The notes under the pieces are model-generated. The model saw only the letters and a list, made by a program, of their open reading frames with translations. It had not been told where the DNA came from and made no database searches. Below are positions 6,654 to 9,413 of a stretch of DNA of 9,413 nucleotides, piece by piece; position 1 is the stretch's first letter; every line of letters begins with the position of its first letter. Where the stretch lies: NCBI GenBank assembly GCA_029098065.1, contig JAQXNP010000125.1, forward strand, positions 1 through 9,413, read 5' to 3'. The position numbers and the translations under genes are program-made. The DNA is from Clostridiales bacterium (GTDB taxonomy: Bacteria > Bacillota > Clostridia > Oscillospirales > Oscillospiraceae).

Positions 6654-7357
6654 CGGCCGCACTCCTCCCGATAGCCGTAGATAGGGGCTTTCCCGGTCCG
6701 CACCGCCCATTGGCGTTCTCCGTAGGCGTAGTGCCACCACTCGCAGGGATAGTTCACCAGCCCCACCGAGGTCATCAGGTTGTAGAGGAGCCGCCGGTTG
6801 TCCCTGGCTTCCTCCTGCCCGGCGGGACAGGCGTGTTCCAGCCAGTCGGTGTGGGCCATGTCGGTGAGGTCGTCAAAGCCGGTGCCCATGTCCAGCGGCA
6901 CGCCGTCCCGGCACAGGGTGAGGTCCACCGCCCCTCCGGTGGTGTGGGGGGCGGGACGGCGAAGGCGGCGCACCGGCTTGGCCACAAAGTCATCGAGGAT
7001 GAGTTCCACCTCGGCGGGACTGGCCTGGGGCCGCTCGTGGATGATAATCGCCTTGAACTGCTCGTAGATGGCCTGCTGGACTGACAGGGGGCGCAGTCCG
7101 TCAAAAATGAGGAGAGACCAGCCGTCGGGCAGTTGGGCGGCGGCCTGGGCCAGACGCTTGGTCACGCTCTCCCGGAGCAGACAGCAGTCCATGGCGCCGG
7201 GGAGCCCCTGACAGAGATAAGCGGCCCCATACTGGATCCGGTCGGACAGAAGGGTGGGGTCGGTGAGTCCTTCCCCGCACTCGGCGGGATCGGGGACCCG
7301 TTCCCAGTCTTCCTCAGGGGCGGGAGGGATTGGGGTCAGAAATCCGTTGGGGAACAT
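6650..7357 (-). CDS. VanX/DdpX-type D-alanyl-D-alanine dipeptidase (M15 family)
   Basis: Zinc dipeptidase of the VanX/DdpX family, which hydrolyses D-Ala-D-Ala. The 235 residues contain FDGLRP (85-90; R89 matches the substrate-contacting arginine of VanX), the metal motif HTTGGAVD (138-145, ligands H138 and D145), DMGTGFDD (156-163), and EWWHYAYG (206-213) with catalytic base E206 and third ligand H209. No signal peptide is visible, so it is probably cytoplasmic. ATG 7357 shares its A with the GNAT stop codon (TGATG), with GAGGTGG just upstream; this start gives the usual family length. No vanH, vanA-type ligase or vanRS gene lies in view, so a role in D-Ala-D-Ala or peptide recycling is likelier than glycopeptide resistance. 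True specificity is inferred from motifs. Confidence 0.93.
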   Translation of the reverse strand: MFPNGFLTPIPPAPEEDWERVPDPAECGEGLTDPTLLSDRIQYGAAYLCQGLPGAMDCCLLRESVTKRLAQAAAQLPDGWSLLIFDGLRPLSVQQAIYEQFKAIIIHERPQASPAEVELILDDFVAKPVRRLRRPAPHTTGGAVDLTLCRDGVPLDMGTGFDDLTDMAHTDWLEHACPAGQEEARDNRRLLYNLMTSVGLVNYPCEWWHYAYGERQWAVRTGKAPIYGYREECGR

Positions 7358-8028
7358 CAAACCACCTCGAACCAGGAAGAGTCCACGCCGGTCTGGGCAA
7401 AGCCCGCCTTTTCCAGCAGGGCCAGGGCGGGGGCATTGGCGGAGGAGACAGTAAGGACGCACTTTTCCGCTTTGCCCAGGGTATCCATCAGGGACAGCAG
7501 GAGGGCCTGCCCGAAACCCTGCCGCCGGAACTCCGGATCAATGGCCAGAGCGGTGATCTCCGGCACCTTTTCACTCAAATCCAGATGGTAGGCGCCCACA
7601 AACCGGTCCCCCAGCCAGGCCAGGCCCAGCCGGTGGTTGGGGATGCGCAGGCCGGCGGGGTCCACGGTCCGGGCGTTGGGGACGTCCCGATAGGCCCGGT
7701 CCATCAGCTCCGCGTAGCACTTGTCATCCAGAGCTTTCTTCAGAGGGCGCAGAGAGAGCCTGACTGCCGGCCGGTCCCGCCCGGCCAGAGGGCGGGCGAA
7801 GGTGAGCAGGTCGTGAACGTGGGTGAGCCGCCATACCCCGACGGGGCCGGGGTGAAGGGGTTCTCCCTCGGGCAGAGAGGCGGCCCAGACCTGTTTGGCC
7901 CCGGCCTTTTTCAACTTTTCCATGCCCTTGCCCAGCGCTTCGCCGAGACGGTCCTCGGGACAGTCCCGGAGGATGATATAGCCGATGCCCCGGACGGGGA
8001 TCTCACGCTGAATGACTTCCAATACCAT
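7357..8028 (-). CDS. GNAT family N-acetyltransferase with N-terminal extension
   Basis: Acetyl-CoA-dependent transferase of unknown acceptor. The catalytic GNAT domain occupies about residues 88-223 of 223: beta strands ending in ITALAIDPEF (158-167), the pyrophosphate-binding RRQGFGQAL (168-176), and the C-terminal NAPALALLEKAGF (198-210) typical of motif B. The first 85 or so residues form an additional alpha/beta region (KGMEKLKKAGAKQVWAAS at 34-51) that may be a degenerate second GNAT-like half, as in two-domain members; this is only an impression. ATG 8028 has GGAGG 7 nt upstream and lies 14 nt after the aminopeptidase stop. The stop overlaps the dipeptidase start by one base, implying coupled translation. 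The acceptor could be an amino acid, a peptide or a protein end. Confidence 0.88.
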   Translation of the reverse strand: MVLEVIQREIPVRGIGYIILRDCPEDRLGEALGKGMEKLKKAGAKQVWAASLPEGEPLHPGPVGVWRLTHVHDLLTFARPLAGRDRPAVRLSLRPLKKALDDKCYAELMDRAYRDVPNARTVDPAGLRIPNHRLGLAWLGDRFVGAYHLDLSEKVPEITALAIDPEFRRQGFGQALLLSLMDTLGKAEKCVLTVSSANAPALALLEKAGFAQTGVDSSWFEVV

Positions 8029-8042
8029 GGCTGGGCCTCCTC

Positions 8043-9107
8043 TTACAGAATGATAAGCTCCTTGGGGGAGTGGGTGATGTCGGTGCAGCCGCCTTCTTCC
8101 ATGCGGACCACGTCCTCGATGCGCACGCCGAACTGGCCGGGGAGATAGATGCCCGGCTCGGCGGAGACCATGGCCCCTACGGGCATGGGGGTGGTGTCCC
8201 GGGGGTTGGCGTTGGGGGACTCGTGGATCTCAATGCCCACGCTGTGACCGTAGCCGTGGCCGAAGTAGGGGCCGTAGCCCGCGTCCTGGATAACCTGGGC
8301 GGCGGCCTTGTGGATGTTTACGCCGGGCACCCCGGCGGAGGAGGCGGCGATGCCCGCCGTTTGGGCGGCCAGTACGGTCTCATAGACCCGGCGCTTGTCG
8401 TCGTTGATCTCGCCCAGGGCCACGGTGCGGGTCATGTCGGAGCAGTAGCCCTGATAGATGCAGCCGAAGTCCATAGTGATGAACTCGCCCTCCCGGACCT
8501 GCCGGGGGCCGGGGATGGCGTGGGGCCGGGAACCGTTGGGGCCGGAGGCCACGATGGGATCGAAGGACACCTTCTGCGCCCCCATGCGGAGCATGTCATA
8601 AACCAGTTTGGCGGCGATCTCCGCCTCGGTAACGCCGGGCTTAATGAAGTTCAGAATCTCGGAGAAGGCCCGGTCGGTAATCTCCTGGGCCTTGACCATC
8701 CGGGCCAGCTCTTCCTCGTCCTTGGCGGCCCGGAGGTCCAGAATGAGCTTTCCCGCAGGCACCAGCCGGGCGTGGAGATCCCGCTTGAGCTGCTCGTACT
8801 GGCCCAGGGACATATAGCTCTCCTCAATGCCCAGCGTCTTGATGTTATAGGCGTCCAGGAATTCGTTGATGAGCTTGAAATAGTTCCGGCCCCCGTCCAC
8901 CATGACCACCTCGGCGTCGGTGACGGTCTCCCGGGCTACCTCAATGTAACGGGAGTCGGTGATATAGCGGACGGCGCCGGGAGCGGCCACGGCAAAGCCC
9001 TCCCCGTGGAGACCCACGGCGTAGAACTCGCCGGGCTCGGAGGAGATAAGCATGGCGTCGATCTGGTATTCCGGCAGCCTGCCGGCAATCTGTTTGAGAT
9101 GGTTCAT
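8043..9107 (-). CDS. Xaa-Pro aminopeptidase (M24B family metallopeptidase)
   Basis: Cytoplasmic dinuclear-metal peptidase that removes an N-terminal residue preceding proline, or cleaves Xaa-Pro dipeptides. The 354 residues comprise an N-terminal creatinase-like domain (about 1-125) and a pita-bread catalytic domain (about 130-354). Expected metal ligands are all present: D213 in MDFG, D224 in CSDMTRTV, H288 in GHGYGHSVG, E317 in SAEPGIY and E331 in RIEDVV. H196 in SRPHAIPG and H295 in IHESP match the substrate-side histidines. ATG 9107 is preceded by AAGGAAG with 8-nt spacing. It is the first gene of the minus-strand operon and is followed 14 nt later by the GNAT gene. In many Firmicutes this gene is next to efp; it is not here. 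Whether it prefers peptides or dipeptides cannot be told. Confidence 0.95.
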   Translation of the reverse strand: MNHLKQIAGRLPEYQIDAMLISSEPGEFYAVGLHGEGFAVAAPGAVRYITDSRYIEVARETVTDAEVVMVDGGRNYFKLINEFLDAYNIKTLGIEESYMSLGQYEQLKRDLHARLVPAGKLILDLRAAKDEEELARMVKAQEITDRAFSEILNFIKPGVTEAEIAAKLVYDMLRMGAQKVSFDPIVASGPNGSRPHAIPGPRQVREGEFITMDFGCIYQGYCSDMTRTVALGEINDDKRRVYETVLAAQTAGIAASSAGVPGVNIHKAAAQVIQDAGYGPYFGHGYGHSVGIEIHESPNANPRDTTPMPVGAMVSAEPGIYLPGQFGVRIEDVVRMEEGGCTDITHSPKELIIL

Positions 9108-9274
9108 GGTGAAAACTTCCTTTCTGTATCTGGGGCCGGGAGCCGGAACGCGGCTTCCCCCGGGCTGTGCGGGATATGTGTCAGGACTCCGGAAGACCGC
9201 TTTATTGCCCCCGCAGATATCCCGGAATATGCGGACATGTGGATTTGCCCGCGGCAGATTTGTGACGGATGGTG
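9108..9274. other. Intergenic leader before the aminopeptidase operon, two weak hairpins
   Basis: This 167-nt gap holds no gene. Two imperfect inverted repeats are visible: 9138-9159 (8 bp with one bulge, loop GAACG) in the leader of the aminopeptidase gene, and 9211-9234 (5+3 bp with a 2-nt bulge) about 40 nt behind the endonuclease IV-like gene. Neither has a T-run, so neither is a good terminator. I see no convincing -35/-10 pair, so the promoter of the downstream operon remains unplaced; read-through from the upstream gene is possible. Confidence 0.3.
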
Positions 9275-9413
9275 TCAGGGGTGTTCCCTGAGATACATTC
9301 TCTTCATGGCCAGAGCGTCCTGTTCCTGTGTGCCGGCGCTCTCACAGATGAAGGTGGGGCCCCAGCCCCGCCGGGCCACAGCGGCCATCAGAGGCTCCGG
9401 GTCCGGGCCGAAC
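9275..9413 (-). CDS. Endonuclease IV-like TIM-barrel protein, C-terminal end only
   Basis: Only the last 45 codons and TGA stop are in the window; the gene continues beyond the right edge. The visible part reads GPDPEPLM, then RRGWGPTFICESAGTQ and EQDALAMKRMY. The stretch leading into ICES, followed by GTQ, DAL and MK, resembles the C-terminal end of AP endonuclease 2 (deoxyribonuclease IV)-like xylose-isomerase-fold proteins in clostridia. The glutamate in ICES would be a metal ligand of the barrel. Whether it is a true DNA repair enzyme or a sugar-phosphate isomerase-type relative cannot be decided from this fragment. It precedes the aminopeptidase gene on the same strand by 167 nt. Confidence 0.6.
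   Translation of the reverse strand, partial: FGPDPEPLMAAVARRGWGPTFICESAGTQEQDALAMKRMYLREHP

Noticed and set aside
6650..7357. Glycopeptide resistance cluster
   Set aside because: Only the VanX-like gene is present; no vanH, ligase or two-component regulator is in the window.
7330..8148. Plus-strand ORF opposite the GNAT gene
   Set aside because: Covers the complement of a motif-bearing GNAT protein and has no motif of its own.
9108..9274. Promoter for the aminopeptidase operon
   Set aside because: Fragments such as CTGACA and CATATC occur, but no hexamer pair with acceptable spacing was found.

Overview
The window looks like a piece of chromosome from a GC-rich anaerobic Firmicute, most likely an Oscillospiraceae relative in the Flavonifractor / Lawsonibacter / Pseudoflavonifractor area. 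This is inferred from the high GC content with strongly GC-biased third codon positions, AGGAGG-type ribosome binding sites, and the gene order. I ran no search, so the lineage is a judgement. All gene identities come from motifs and family resemblance read directly in the translations.

Positions 2-4547 (+ strand) hold a tightly packed housekeeping operon: the 3' part of rph (RNase PH), rdgB (XTP/dITP pyrophosphatase), yhbY (CRS1-YhbY RNA-binding protein), a single-ORF fusion of nadD (NaMN adenylyltransferase) with yqeK (HD-domain Ap4A hydrolase), an LCP (LytR-CpsA-Psr) cell-wall ligase with a low-complexity tail, and rsfS (ribosome silencing factor). Gaps are -17 to +17 nt, so they are probably co-transcribed. 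The set links RNA maturation, ribosome assembly or silencing, nucleotide-pool cleaning and NAD synthesis; the yhbY-nadD-yqeK-rsfS order is also known in Bacillus.

A strong symmetric hairpin (4557-4599) ends this operon and the convergent azlCD pair (4617-5647, - strand), which encodes a two-subunit branched-chain amino acid exporter with its own promoter. Upstream of azlC lies about 430 bp without an intact gene. It holds that promoter, a plus-strand stretch that looks like the remains of a broken gene (start resembling a sigma factor), and a probable terminator for the next minus-strand operon.

Positions 6081-9107 (- strand) form a second compact operon, read from the right: M24 Xaa-Pro aminopeptidase, GNAT acetyltransferase, VanX-type D-Ala-D-Ala dipeptidase and an SGNH hydrolase. 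The last three junctions are overlapping or nearly so. It mixes peptide-cleaving enzymes with small-molecule modifying enzymes. The right edge (9275-9413, - strand) carries the last 45 codons of an endonuclease IV-like TIM-barrel protein.

I found no CRISPR array, mobile element, tRNA or rRNA, and no convincing new defence or mobile system. The points most worth a second look are the NadD-YqeK fusion, the broken gene near 5.8-6.0 kb, the repeat-bearing LCP tail, and the stand-alone VanX-type enzyme.
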